NCBI RefSeq assembly: GCF_048381675.1
Contig: NZ_JBLWIS010000003.1
Coordinates: 1 to 64,000 of the forward strand
DNA from: Advenella sp048381675
GTDB taxonomy: Bacteria > Pseudomonadota > Gammaproteobacteria > Burkholderiales > Burkholderiaceae_B
Length of the DNA stretch: 64,000 nucleotides
Direction: 5' to 3'
Shown here piece by piece: positions 1-7,791 of this stretch (its first letter is position 1; each line of letters opens with the position of its first letter). The notes below the pieces were generated by a model that saw only the letters and a list, made by a program, of their open reading frames with translations, was not told the origin of the DNA and ran no database searches. Made by a program: the position numbers and the translations under genes.

Positions 1-60
1 TAGCGTGGGAACGAGTAGACTAGCTTGCTGGCCCATTCCGGTGGTTGAGCGAAATAGTAC

Positions 61-1548
61 TTATAGCAGGAAGATACTGGCTAATCCCAGAAAGATGAAA
101 AAACCCAGGGAGTCGGTTACAAAAGTTAGCAAGACAGAAGAACCCATGGCTGGATCTTTGCCGAATTTATCCCTGATAATCGGAATAAGTACGCCAAGGG
201 TGGCACCAATCAGCATATTGCTGACCATGGCTGCGGCCATGACAAGGGCGATTTTGAATGAGCCAGAAATGGCCCAGGCAAAGCCGGCAGCCACAAGGCT
301 GCCAATGAAGCCGACCAAAATGGTCACAATACATTCCCGTTTAAGCAGGGCCGTAAAGTTTTTGGAGGTAATGCGTCCGACGGCCAAGGCCCGGATGACC
401 AGCGTCATGGTTTGGTTGCCTGAATTGCCGCCAATCCCCGCAACAATCGACATCAGGAAAGCCAGAATGACAATCTGGCTGACCGTTCCTTCAAACTGTG
501 AGGCGATAACGGCGGCAATAGATGCCGTACATAAATTGATCAGCAACCACGGAGAGCGGTTTTTAAGGGCTTTTATGACCGGGGCGAAAATATCTTCTTC
601 ATGCAGACCGGCACGTGATAAATCCTGTTCCTGAGAGTCTTCACGAATCACATCTACCACATCGGCAATGGTGACCCGGCCAATCAGGCGGTTTTGCTTG
701 TCGACAACCGGTGCGGAAACCAGGTCATAGCGTTCAAAGGCAGAGGCTGCCTCGTTGTCGTTATCATTGGGTTTGAGGGAAAGATAGTCGGTTTTCATGA
801 CATCTTTCACGACAATTTCAGGATCATTGACCAGTAGTTGGGAAATGCTTAAAACACCCAGGATGCGATCCTGGCGATCCACGACAAAGATCTGGTCGGT
901 ATGGTCGGGCAGTTCTTCAAGGCGCCTGAGGTAACGTAAGACCACCTCCAGGCTGACATCTTCCCGTACCCGCACCATTTCGAAATCCATGATGGCACCG
1001 ACGGAGCCGTCAGGGTAGCCCATGGCCTCGAGCAGTTGTGCCCGTTCTTCACTGGTCAGGCCTTTCTGGACCTCGGCAACAATATCGGCGGGAAGGTCCG
1101 GGGCCAGGTCGGCCAGTTCGTCCGCATCAAGATCTTCGGTGGCAGCTAGGAGATCTTCACGGTTCATGGATGAAATCAGGTCTTCACGAACCCAGTCATC
1201 CACCTCAAGAAGAATATCCCCATCATACTTGGCATTGACCAGGCCCCAGATCAGGCGGCGCTGTTCGGAAGGCAATGAACCGAGAATAAAGGCAATATCA
1301 GCCGGGTGCATCTGGTTAAGCGTGTGTTCCAGCTCAACCTCATGCTGCCGTTTCAGCAGTCCTTCAATAATGGATGCCTGCTCGTCACCTTCCTCTTGCC
1401 GGCGTACAAGATTTTCTACCAGGGCATGTTTTTTCAGGAGCTCCTGTATTCTTTCAAGGGCGAGTTGGGCATCTTCGGTGTCCAGCCTTCGGGGAATGTT
1501 GACCATAATGGCTTCGGGTGTTTCTGTCTCTTTTGCTTCATTCTTCAT
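61..1548 (-). CDS. mgtE: Magnesium transporter MgtE
   Basis: Inner-membrane Mg2+ channel/transporter of the MgtE family, 495 aa, about normal length. The acidic N-terminal domain occupies roughly residues 1-165, followed by two CBS domains (about 170-310; the second carries the run APVVDKQNRLIG) that sense Mg2+ in family members, and then five hydrophobic segments from about 330 to the C-terminus, including the GGNSGNQT pore stretch typical of MgtE. ATG start with the CDS lying only 3 nt downstream of the inositol-phosphatase-family gene on the same strand, so the two are probably cotranscribed. There is no room for an Mg-sensing leader directly upstream. Family assignment is secure. Confidence 0.95.
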   Translation of the reverse strand: MKNEAKETETPEAIMVNIPRRLDTEDAQLALERIQELLKKHALVENLVRRQEEGDEQASIIEGLLKRQHEVELEHTLNQMHPADIAFILGSLPSEQRRLIWGLVNAKYDGDILLEVDDWVREDLISSMNREDLLAATEDLDADELADLAPDLPADIVAEVQKGLTSEERAQLLEAMGYPDGSVGAIMDFEMVRVREDVSLEVVLRYLRRLEELPDHTDQIFVVDRQDRILGVLSISQLLVNDPEIVVKDVMKTDYLSLKPNDNDNEAASAFERYDLVSAPVVDKQNRLIGRVTIADVVDVIREDSQEQDLSRAGLHEEDIFAPVIKALKNRSPWLLINLCTASIAAVIASQFEGTVSQIVILAFLMSIVAGIGGNSGNQTMTLVIRALAVGRITSKNFTALLKRECIVTILVGFIGSLVAAGFAWAISGSFKIALVMAAAMVSNMLIGATLGVLIPIIRDKFGKDPAMGSSVLLTFVTDSLGFFIFLGLASIFLL

Positions 1549-1551
1549 GTT

Positions 1552-2421
1552 TTATTCTTTTTTAAGGGTGGGGGCGGTCAGGTGTGGCTTGAGCATGGCC
1601 ATGAGTTCGGGAAAAACCTGTCGGTTGGCAGCGGCTACATAGCCTTTGACCGGCCATGGGTCAATTCCGTACATATCTTCGGCTTGTCCGCCTGCTTCAC
1701 GAACCAGCAGGGTACCGGCCGCAACATCCCAGGGTGCCAGGCCCATTTCCCAGTAAGCATCGAAACGGCCGCAGGCAATCCATGCCAGGTCAAGGGCAGC
1801 GGCCCCTAGGCGGCGGATCCCACGGGTGGTGTGTATTGCGGCATCAAAGGTGGGCATGTATTGGTCGGCAAAAGAAAAATCCCGGAACGGGACACCGGTT
1901 CCCAGGATAGAGTCGGCCAATGATTGTGACGCAGAACAGTAGATGCGTTCGCCATTAAGACGTGCGCCTTCTTGGTAAATGGCCGTGAACAGTTCTTCCC
2001 TGCAAGGATCATACACCACCGCAACGATTGGCGTGTCACGGGTCAGGACCGGAGTACCGGGTTGGAGTTGGGTGCCGGCATGGGCGATCAGCCCCAGTGA
2101 AACAGCGTAATGGGGAATTCCGTGCAGGAAATTGGTCGTGCCATCAAGGGGGTCAATATACCAGGTGGCTGCCCCTGTGGGTTTGCCGCCGGTTTCTTCG
2201 GCCACAATGCCAAATTCAGGCGTAAGTTTTGTAAGGTGTTCCAGAATGGCTTCTTCTGCTTCGCGGTCGGCTTGGGAAACCAGGTCGTTGCTGGATTTAT
2301 GATCGATAATCAGATCTGATCTGTTATGGGCGTATGCCTGTAAAATTGCTGCTGCGGCATGTGCTGCGGTAATGCCGGCTTCCAATGCTCTGCTAAAATC
2401 CAGATAATTTTTTGTTAACAT
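1552..2421 (-). CDS. Inositol monophosphatase family protein (SuhB/CysQ-like)
   Basis: Mg2+-dependent phosphatase of the FIG superfamily, 289 aa. The metal-binding signature is intact: the AEE pair at residues 74-76, DPLDGT at 90-95 followed by NFLHG, and the C-terminal WDVAAGTLLVREAGG motif near residue 240. The cytoplasmic substrate could be inositol monophosphate, another sugar phosphate or 3'-phosphoadenosine 5'-phosphate; the sequence alone does not decide. SuhB of E. coli also acts in rRNA antitermination, but SuhB orthologues are usually shorter (about 265 aa) and no such role should be assumed. ATG start; divergent from mnmC across a 107-nt gap. Confidence 0.88.
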   Translation of the reverse strand: MLTKNYLDFSRALEAGITAAHAAAAILQAYAHNRSDLIIDHKSSNDLVSQADREAEEAILEHLTKLTPEFGIVAEETGGKPTGAATWYIDPLDGTTNFLHGIPHYAVSLGLIAHAGTQLQPGTPVLTRDTPIVAVVYDPCREELFTAIYQEGARLNGERIYCSASQSLADSILGTGVPFRDFSFADQYMPTFDAAIHTTRGIRRLGAAALDLAWIACGRFDAYWEMGLAPWDVAAGTLLVREAGGQAEDMYGIDPWPVKGYVAAANRQVFPELMAMLKPHLTAPTLKKE

Positions 2422-2528
2422 CGTAATTCGCCCATTCAGTCCTTATAAACAGGAATTATACACAGGAGTAGCACTATGGTCTTTGGCTCCTGAAACTTAA
2501 ATTTTGATTTGCCCAAACGCTTTCTTTC

Positions 2529-4418
2529 ATGTCCTCCACTTATCCTGTTTTACGTCCTGCCAGTCTTGTCATACAAGCAAATGGCTGCCATTTGCCTGAT
2601 GCAGATAATCCCGTCTCGGCCACAATGAAAAGTTTTTTCGAGCTTGATGCATGGTATTCAAGTTTCGTGTCACCTTGTTTGCAATGGCAGGGCAAGGCGC
2701 GCCACACGATTGCCCTGAACGGTACGCGATTTGCCATGCATCTGGTCTTGTTGCGTAAATACTGGCAACAGGAACCATCACGTTGCAAGCGTTTGCACCT
2801 GATTGTGTTTGAAGAGCAGCCACTCTCACGGCAGGATTTCATGCAAATGGGCGCGAGTCTGTTTCCCGAGGGTATGCAAGCGCAAATCAATGAATTGGCC
2901 AGTCACTGGCCTTGTGTACTGCCGGGTCTGCATCGGATTGACCTGGACCAGGGAAGCCTGACCATCACGCTGGCGTATGGCGAAAAAAGGCGGATGCTAA
3001 AAAACATCCATGCCTCTATTGATACCTATATTCTGGCTGATAATTGCAGTCCTGCCGTGCTGGCACAGGAAAGCTATGGTGACTGGTTGCGTTATGCTTC
3101 GCCCCAGGTTTGCGTCATTAGCCGGATGCAGGATGAAGATCTTTTGGGTCAGGCCCTGAAAACAGAAGGTTTGGTGACAGGAAAAACCAAGACCAGCCAG
3201 GACGGACGTTATTTGGCCGTGCAGGCGCGCTCTGGCCGGCCAATGCCGGTTTATATGGCCGATCAGGAAAAAACCGCCTTGGTCATCGGGGGAGGCCTTG
3301 CCGGATCAGGGGTGGCACATGCTTTGGCCCTTCGTGGCTGGCAGGTCAAGGTGATGGATCTGGCATTTGCCCATGGTAAGTCGGCGGGGCAGCAGGGGCA
3401 TATTGCCGCTGCACTGACACCGTTGGTTTCGATTGATGATAATTTTCGTTCACGCTTGAGCCGTGCCGGCACTTTACGGGCGCATGCCCGTTGGCATGGG
3501 TTTCCGGCATCGGCTATCCCCGCCTGGTGTGGTACCCTCGAATTGAGCCGTAGTAAAGGCCATGCCAAAGATTTGATCGAGGCTGTCAAGGCCCTGCAAT
3601 TTCCGGAAGCGTGGGTGCGGCATGTCGAACCGGCAGAGGCCTCGGCGTTGGCAGGCATCCCCATAGACAGGGACGGCGCCTATTTCTCGGCCGGAATTCT
3701 GGTTAATCCTGAAGGACTGATTCGTAGGTTGCTGGATAATGAAGCAATTGAGTGCATGGCTGCCCGGGTGGCATTCTTGCTGCGTAATGAGCAAACCCGG
3801 CAGTGGGAGTTGCTGGGGGCCGATGGCAATGTGCTGGCGCGTGGGCATACGGTTATTGTGGCATGTGGTTTGCAAACCCTTTCGATCCTGAAAGAAAGCG
3901 GCCTAATGCAGCAGACACGGCGTTCCGGTGAGGTGGTGCCGGCCATTCCCAAGCTGCATTCGCTTCATCCCATGGGGGGTGAGGTCATGCATGTGCCAGC
4001 CGGGCTTGTTAACGGCGGGCCGCGTTGCATCATTGGTGGCGAAGGTTATTTTTTACCGCCGGTTAACAACCTTTGTGTCATGGGCAGTACTTATATGCAT
4101 AACCAATTGGTGCCCTGTACAAGCAAAAAAGGGCAAGAAGCCATTTTATCCAAAATGCCAGTCATGTTTTCTGCGAATCTTAACCAGGCTGTGCAGAACA
4201 ATGAAATAAGCGGATGGGCGGGTATGCGTGCGGTTTTGCAGGGGCGCTTGCCGGTGATCGGGCAGCTTGATCATGCCAAAGGAATCTGGATTGCCGCTGC
4301 TTATGCTTCCCATGGGCTGACATGGTCCAGCCTTGCAGGAGACGTGATTGCTGCCCGGCTTGAAGGCGAGCCGGTGCCACTGGAACGTGATTTGCTGAAG
4401 GCGATTTCCCCCCGTTAA
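2529..4418 (+). CDS. mnmC: MnmC-type tRNA modification enzyme with degenerate methyltransferase half
   Basis: MnmC makes mnm5(s2)U34 in tRNA: the C-terminal FAD domain removes carboxymethyl from cmnm5U34 and the N-terminal domain methylates the resulting amine. Here (629 aa) the oxidase half is intact, with a Rossmann GGGLAGSG at residues 254-261 and the conserved C-terminal run IWIAAAYASHGLTWSS. The N-terminal half (1-235) keeps the overall layout, for example LHLIVFEEQPLSRQDF at about 89-104 and LPGLHRIDLDQGSLTITLAYG at about 131-151. It has lost the glycine-rich SAM motif (usual ETGFGTGLNF; here residues 61-75 start IALNGTRFAM), and the usual DGFAP active-site motif reads ADNCSP at 170-175. 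I infer an oxidase-only protein. The cell may stop at nm5U34 or use a separate methylase (MnmM-like) elsewhere. Confidence 0.85.
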   Translation: MSSTYPVLRPASLVIQANGCHLPDADNPVSATMKSFFELDAWYSSFVSPCLQWQGKARHTIALNGTRFAMHLVLLRKYWQQEPSRCKRLHLIVFEEQPLSRQDFMQMGASLFPEGMQAQINELASHWPCVLPGLHRIDLDQGSLTITLAYGEKRRMLKNIHASIDTYILADNCSPAVLAQESYGDWLRYASPQVCVISRMQDEDLLGQALKTEGLVTGKTKTSQDGRYLAVQARSGRPMPVYMADQEKTALVIGGGLAGSGVAHALALRGWQVKVMDLAFAHGKSAGQQGHIAAALTPLVSIDDNFRSRLSRAGTLRAHARWHGFPASAIPAWCGTLELSRSKGHAKDLIEAVKALQFPEAWVRHVEPAEASALAGIPIDRDGAYFSAGILVNPEGLIRRLLDNEAIECMAARVAFLLRNEQTRQWELLGADGNVLARGHTVIVACGLQTLSILKESGLMQQTRRSGEVVPAIPKLHSLHPMGGEVMHVPAGLVNGGPRCIIGGEGYFLPPVNNLCVMGSTYMHNQLVPCTSKKGQEAILSKMPVMFSANLNQAVQNNEISGWAGMRAVLQGRLPVIGQLDHAKGIWIAAAYASHGLTWSSLAGDVIAARLEGEPVPLERDLLKAISPR

Positions 4419-4542
4419 TCTTGTCATTTCTTTTGAATTGGCTGCTTTAAAAGGGGAATAAGCCATATTTAGGGTGAATTTTCTGTTAAATCCGTGTTTT
4501 GATTTTAATTTTGGTGTAAATGAGTCAAAATAATACGTTTTA

Positions 4543-4568
4543 TAGTGTGGGTATTTTGCGCCACACTA
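4543..4568 (+). promoter_or_regulatory. Perfect inverted repeat just before the GH31-like gene
   Basis: TAGTGTGG at 4543-4550 is matched by CCACACTA at 4561-4568, with a 10-nt spacer. It ends one base before the upstream GTG start candidate at 4570, where a ribosome binding site would be expected. It may be an operator or an RNA hairpin that controls access to the start. It also argues that translation may begin at the in-frame GTG at 4594. The rest of the gap from 4419 to 4542 is AT-rich with nothing else recognised. Confidence 0.45.
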
Positions 4569-4569
4569 A

Positions 4570-6786
4570 GTGCAACACTTAAAAAGAACTGACGTGATCC
4601 AGCTTGATAATCTAGAATTTGTATCCGCACATTCAGCACATGCCGTTTTTGAAATGGATTCGGGCCTGAGCCTTCGCATAGAGGCACATGCCCCGGGCGT
4701 ATTTCGTTTGCGATGTGGTCCAGCCGCCAAGTTGGATGATGAAAAAATGAATGCACGGGCACGGGCTCGTCAGGAGCTGCTGCTGGCCAGGCCCGAAGCA
4801 ATCGGTGAAATGAGCACCGAGGCGCTCTTACCGGAAAGTGGCTGGCGCTTTGTCCAGGGGGATATTACGCTGGAACTGCATGCCAAGCCATTTCGTCTGG
4901 CCCTGTTTCGCAATGACCAGCTTCTATTAAGTACCGACAGTCAATTTATCAGCCCTTTTGTGGCCGACGTCCAGAACGGACAGCCAGAAAGCTGGGGCCT
5001 CATGCTGAGCCTGCCAGAAAATGCGCCGGTATATGGTTTGGGTGAAACCCTTGGCGACTTCAATCGTCGTGGTCAGGAAGTCGTTTCCGACTTGCCCGGC
5101 TTCAACTATTTGCCGTTGGCCTGGAACCCTCAGGGCTGGGGTCTTTATGTCAACTCACTGAATCGTGTCTTGCATGCGCCCGGTACACCCGATGAACCGG
5201 ATACTTACCAACTGTATGTTGAAGACAGTGTGTTCGACCTGTTTTTGTTTGCCAGTGAACCTGCCGAAATATTCAATCAATATTCCGCATTGGCCGGTCG
5301 TGCCGGACAACCTCCGTTATGGGCCATGGGAACCTGGTTAATCCAGCAAACAGGCCAGGATATCAACGAATTAACCAGTTTGGCCAAAGCCCTGCGTGAG
5401 GACGGTATTCCGCTAGATGTCTTAAGGCTGGGCAATCCGTCCCTGATACAGTTTCAGCAGGACAAGCAGGCCCTTGAGTGGGATGTTTCACGGCTTGAAG
5501 ATCCAAGGCGTTATTTTGCCCAACTGGCTGATGACCAGGGACATGCTTGTGTAACGACCTTTCCGGGTGTGCTGGCCCATACCCCCTTGTTTGCCGATCT
5601 CGAGGACCGTGGCTGGCTGCTTTGCAATGAAGAAGGGCTGGCGCAGGTGTTTGATGGTGTTCCGGCAACCGGTGGGCAGCCTTTTGGTCTGCTCGACCTG
5701 ACTTATAAAGACGCCTTCCTTTTCTGGCAGGAACGTCATGCGCAACTTATTGAAGAGGGCGCCAGTGCCATTGAATGCAAACTGCCGATGGAGTTGCCCG
5801 ATACAATCAGTGCCCGTAACGGAGAATCCGGTCCGCTGTTGCGTACGCTTTACCCGTTGTTGCTGAAAAAAGCCTTGTTTGAAGCGGTGTCATGTAACAA
5901 AACACCTGCGGAAGGCGTGGTATTAAGTGACAGCCTTGGCCTGGCGGCCCAGCGAACGCCCTGGAAACAGCTGGAATGCCCTGGCAATGACTGGGATGCC
6001 ATGCATCAACTACTACGCAGTGCCTTGTCGGTCCAGGCCAGTGGCATAGTGACGCAGGTACATGATATTGGCAATCCTCAAGGGGTGTCGGGTCCTGTCG
6101 ATCCTGAATGGTATTTGCGTTGTTTGGGACTATCGGTTTTTTCTGCCGGGTTTGCCTTGCATGCCAATCCTGCCTTGTTGCCAACCGCATTCGATGAAAA
6201 TATCCAGGCAAAAATCAAAACCCTGTTCGAGTTGCGTTATCGGCTGATTCCTTATGTGCTTGGCATCATCGAAGATTCGGTAAGAACAGGCCTGCCGGTG
6301 CAGCGCATGATGCCCCTGGCTTTTCCTGATGATGTCCGGGCGCAAGAATACGATACCCAATTCATGTTCGGTCCGGCCTTATTGGTGGCGCCGGTACTTG
6401 AGCCAGGGGGTAAGGTTATTGTTTATTTACCCGAAGGCGAGTCCTGGTGGGACCTGAATACCGGCTGGCGTTATGAAGGCGGACAGTCCATCAGTCTTGA
6501 ATGTGCACTGGATTCTGTGCCGGTTTTCGGGCGTGAAGGACATATGCTGTGCCTTGGCCCTGTGCTTAAACATTTGGGCGAATTCAATACGGCCCGGATA
6601 CTGGATGAAGTATGGATGTTTGGCATGCCGTTGCATAACCCGGTCGTGATGCGCAATAAAATTCGTGTCATGCAAATGCAAGGGTCCAGTTATATCAAAG
6701 GCCTTGAGGGCTTGCGTATTTTGCAATCCGAAGGGCTTGAAGTAAAGCGTCGTGGTGCCGAGGTGCGCATCTCCCGGGAGCGATAA
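4570..6786 (+). CDS. Glycoside hydrolase family 31-fold protein, probably catalytically dead
   Basis: Full-length GH31 architecture, 738 aa: N-terminal beta-sandwich (VYGLGETLGDFNRRGQ at 154-169), a TIM barrel from about 248 (PPLWAMGTW), and a C-terminal region with FELRYRLIPYVLGI and FMFGPALLVAPVLEPGG. In active GH31 enzymes the nucleophile lies in K-x-D-F-G-E and the acid/base in H-W-G-G-D. Aligned without gaps from remembered family consensus, the nucleophile Asp corresponds to Lys404 (run IECKLPMELP) and the acid/base Asp to Cys470 (QRTPWKQLEC; 8 residues after QR, as in YicI). The barrel HDIG at 498-501 is kept. I infer a pseudoenzyme or a non-hydrolytic sugar-binding role. There is no signal peptide. 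The start is uncertain (GTG 4570 or GTG 4594). It is followed after 1 nt by a deacetylase gene, so the two are cotranscribed. Confidence 0.85.
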   Translation: MQHLKRTDVIQLDNLEFVSAHSAHAVFEMDSGLSLRIEAHAPGVFRLRCGPAAKLDDEKMNARARARQELLLARPEAIGEMSTEALLPESGWRFVQGDITLELHAKPFRLALFRNDQLLLSTDSQFISPFVADVQNGQPESWGLMLSLPENAPVYGLGETLGDFNRRGQEVVSDLPGFNYLPLAWNPQGWGLYVNSLNRVLHAPGTPDEPDTYQLYVEDSVFDLFLFASEPAEIFNQYSALAGRAGQPPLWAMGTWLIQQTGQDINELTSLAKALREDGIPLDVLRLGNPSLIQFQQDKQALEWDVSRLEDPRRYFAQLADDQGHACVTTFPGVLAHTPLFADLEDRGWLLCNEEGLAQVFDGVPATGGQPFGLLDLTYKDAFLFWQERHAQLIEEGASAIECKLPMELPDTISARNGESGPLLRTLYPLLLKKALFEAVSCNKTPAEGVVLSDSLGLAAQRTPWKQLECPGNDWDAMHQLLRSALSVQASGIVTQVHDIGNPQGVSGPVDPEWYLRCLGLSVFSAGFALHANPALLPTAFDENIQAKIKTLFELRYRLIPYVLGIIEDSVRTGLPVQRMMPLAFPDDVRAQEYDTQFMFGPALLVAPVLEPGGKVIVYLPEGESWWDLNTGWRYEGGQSISLECALDSVPVFGREGHMLCLGPVLKHLGEFNTARILDEVWMFGMPLHNPVVMRNKIRVMQMQGSSYIKGLEGLRILQSEGLEVKRRGAEVRISRER

Positions 6787-6787
6787 G

Positions 6788-7663
6788 ATGGGTTTGAAAA
6801 ATGCCGGTTCTGTACCGGTACTGATGTATCACCATATCACGCCGTCTTCGGGACAAATCACCACCAGCCCCGAAAATTTTGACTCACAAATGGCGGCTCT
6901 GGCTGCCAATGGCTATACAAGCCTTACTGCAGACCAGTTTGCGGGCTATCTTCGGGGTGAAAAAGTACCTGAAAAATCGGTGCTTATCACGTTTGATGAC
7001 GGCTATCTGGATAACTGGGTGTATGCCCACCCGGTTTTGCAAAAACATGGCATGCATGCCGTTATGTTTCTGGTGACTGGTTGGGCAGGACAGGGTGGAC
7101 TTCGTCCTGTCAACGGGTCAGGCAAGCCTTTGCCTGCCTGTCCGTCGCATCATGAATGCATGGAAATTGTCGATGTAGGCAAGGCCCATGAGATTGCCGT
7201 TCGCTGGTCCGAAGTGCGTGCCATGGAAGCGGCGGGTACGTTTGAAATTCATTGCCATACCCATACCCATACCCGTTGGGATTTGACGCAGGACGAGGCC
7301 GGAAAATGCGCCGGTATCGCTAGCGATTTACAGCAATCAAGAGCAGCCCTGCTTGAACAGTTGAACAAGAACACCCCGCATTTATGCTGGCCACAGGGCT
7401 ATTTTGACGATGATTATATTCAGGCCGCCAAGGCGTTGGACTTTACCGTCTTTTATACCACTGATGCCTACGGTTTCAATGTGGCTGGCGGCAATCCGCA
7501 ATATGTTTACCGGATTGCGGTTAGAAACAGGTCCGGTTCTTGGTTGATGCACAGAATTGGCATTGCCAGGAATCCGTATTGGGGCCCTTTGTATAATCGC
7601 TGGAAAAAATTCCGCAAGCAATGTCGCAGGGCCAGGGAAGCCAGGCTTGCTAACAAGGCATAA
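6788..7663 (+). CDS. Polysaccharide deacetylase (NodB domain) family protein
   Basis: Carbohydrate esterase family 4-like protein of 291 aa, normally removing N-acetyl groups from sugars. N-terminal VLMYHHITPS (11-20) is typical of this group. Motif 1 with the metal-binding Asp pair is LITFDDGYLDN (67-76; D70, D71), and the histidine motif appears as EIHCHTHTHTRWD (153-165). The start chosen is the ATG at 6788, one base after the GH31-like stop; an upstream in-frame extension would overlap that gene by about 35 nt. No signal peptide, so probably cytoplasmic. Pairing with a GH31-fold gene suggests action on a shared glycan or glycoside, but the substrate is unknown. Confidence 0.85.
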   Translation: MGLKNAGSVPVLMYHHITPSSGQITTSPENFDSQMAALAANGYTSLTADQFAGYLRGEKVPEKSVLITFDDGYLDNWVYAHPVLQKHGMHAVMFLVTGWAGQGGLRPVNGSGKPLPACPSHHECMEIVDVGKAHEIAVRWSEVRAMEAAGTFEIHCHTHTHTRWDLTQDEAGKCAGIASDLQQSRAALLEQLNKNTPHLCWPQGYFDDDYIQAAKALDFTVFYTTDAYGFNVAGGNPQYVYRIAVRNRSGSWLMHRIGIARNPYWGPLYNRWKKFRKQCRRAREARLANKA

Positions 7664-7705
7664 GCATCATTTTCCGCATTACCTGTTTTACATATAAGTA
7701 AAGAA

Positions 7706-7745
7706 AAGTAAGCTCTATATTACCAAAAGAAATATAGAGCTTACT
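7706..7745. terminator. 15-bp perfect hairpin between deacetylase gene and metN
   Basis: AGTAAGCTCTATATT at 7706-7720 (end of arm at about 7721) pairs exactly with AATATAGAGCTTACT ending at 7745, around a 9-nt loop. The stem is AT-rich and is followed by ATAATTTTGTTTG rather than an uninterrupted T-run. It could terminate the upstream operon or be a binding site or leader structure for metNIQ. No known SAM riboswitch fold was recognised in this 128-nt gap. Confidence 0.55.
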
Positions 7746-7791
7746 ATAATTTTGTTTGCCAAAACCGGCAAGCAGATCACAATATCGCATC

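Noticed and set aside
7664..7791. SAM riboswitch upstream of metNIQ
   Set aside because: The hairpin is a single simple stem and does not show the multi-helix or pseudoknot patterns of known SAM riboswitches.
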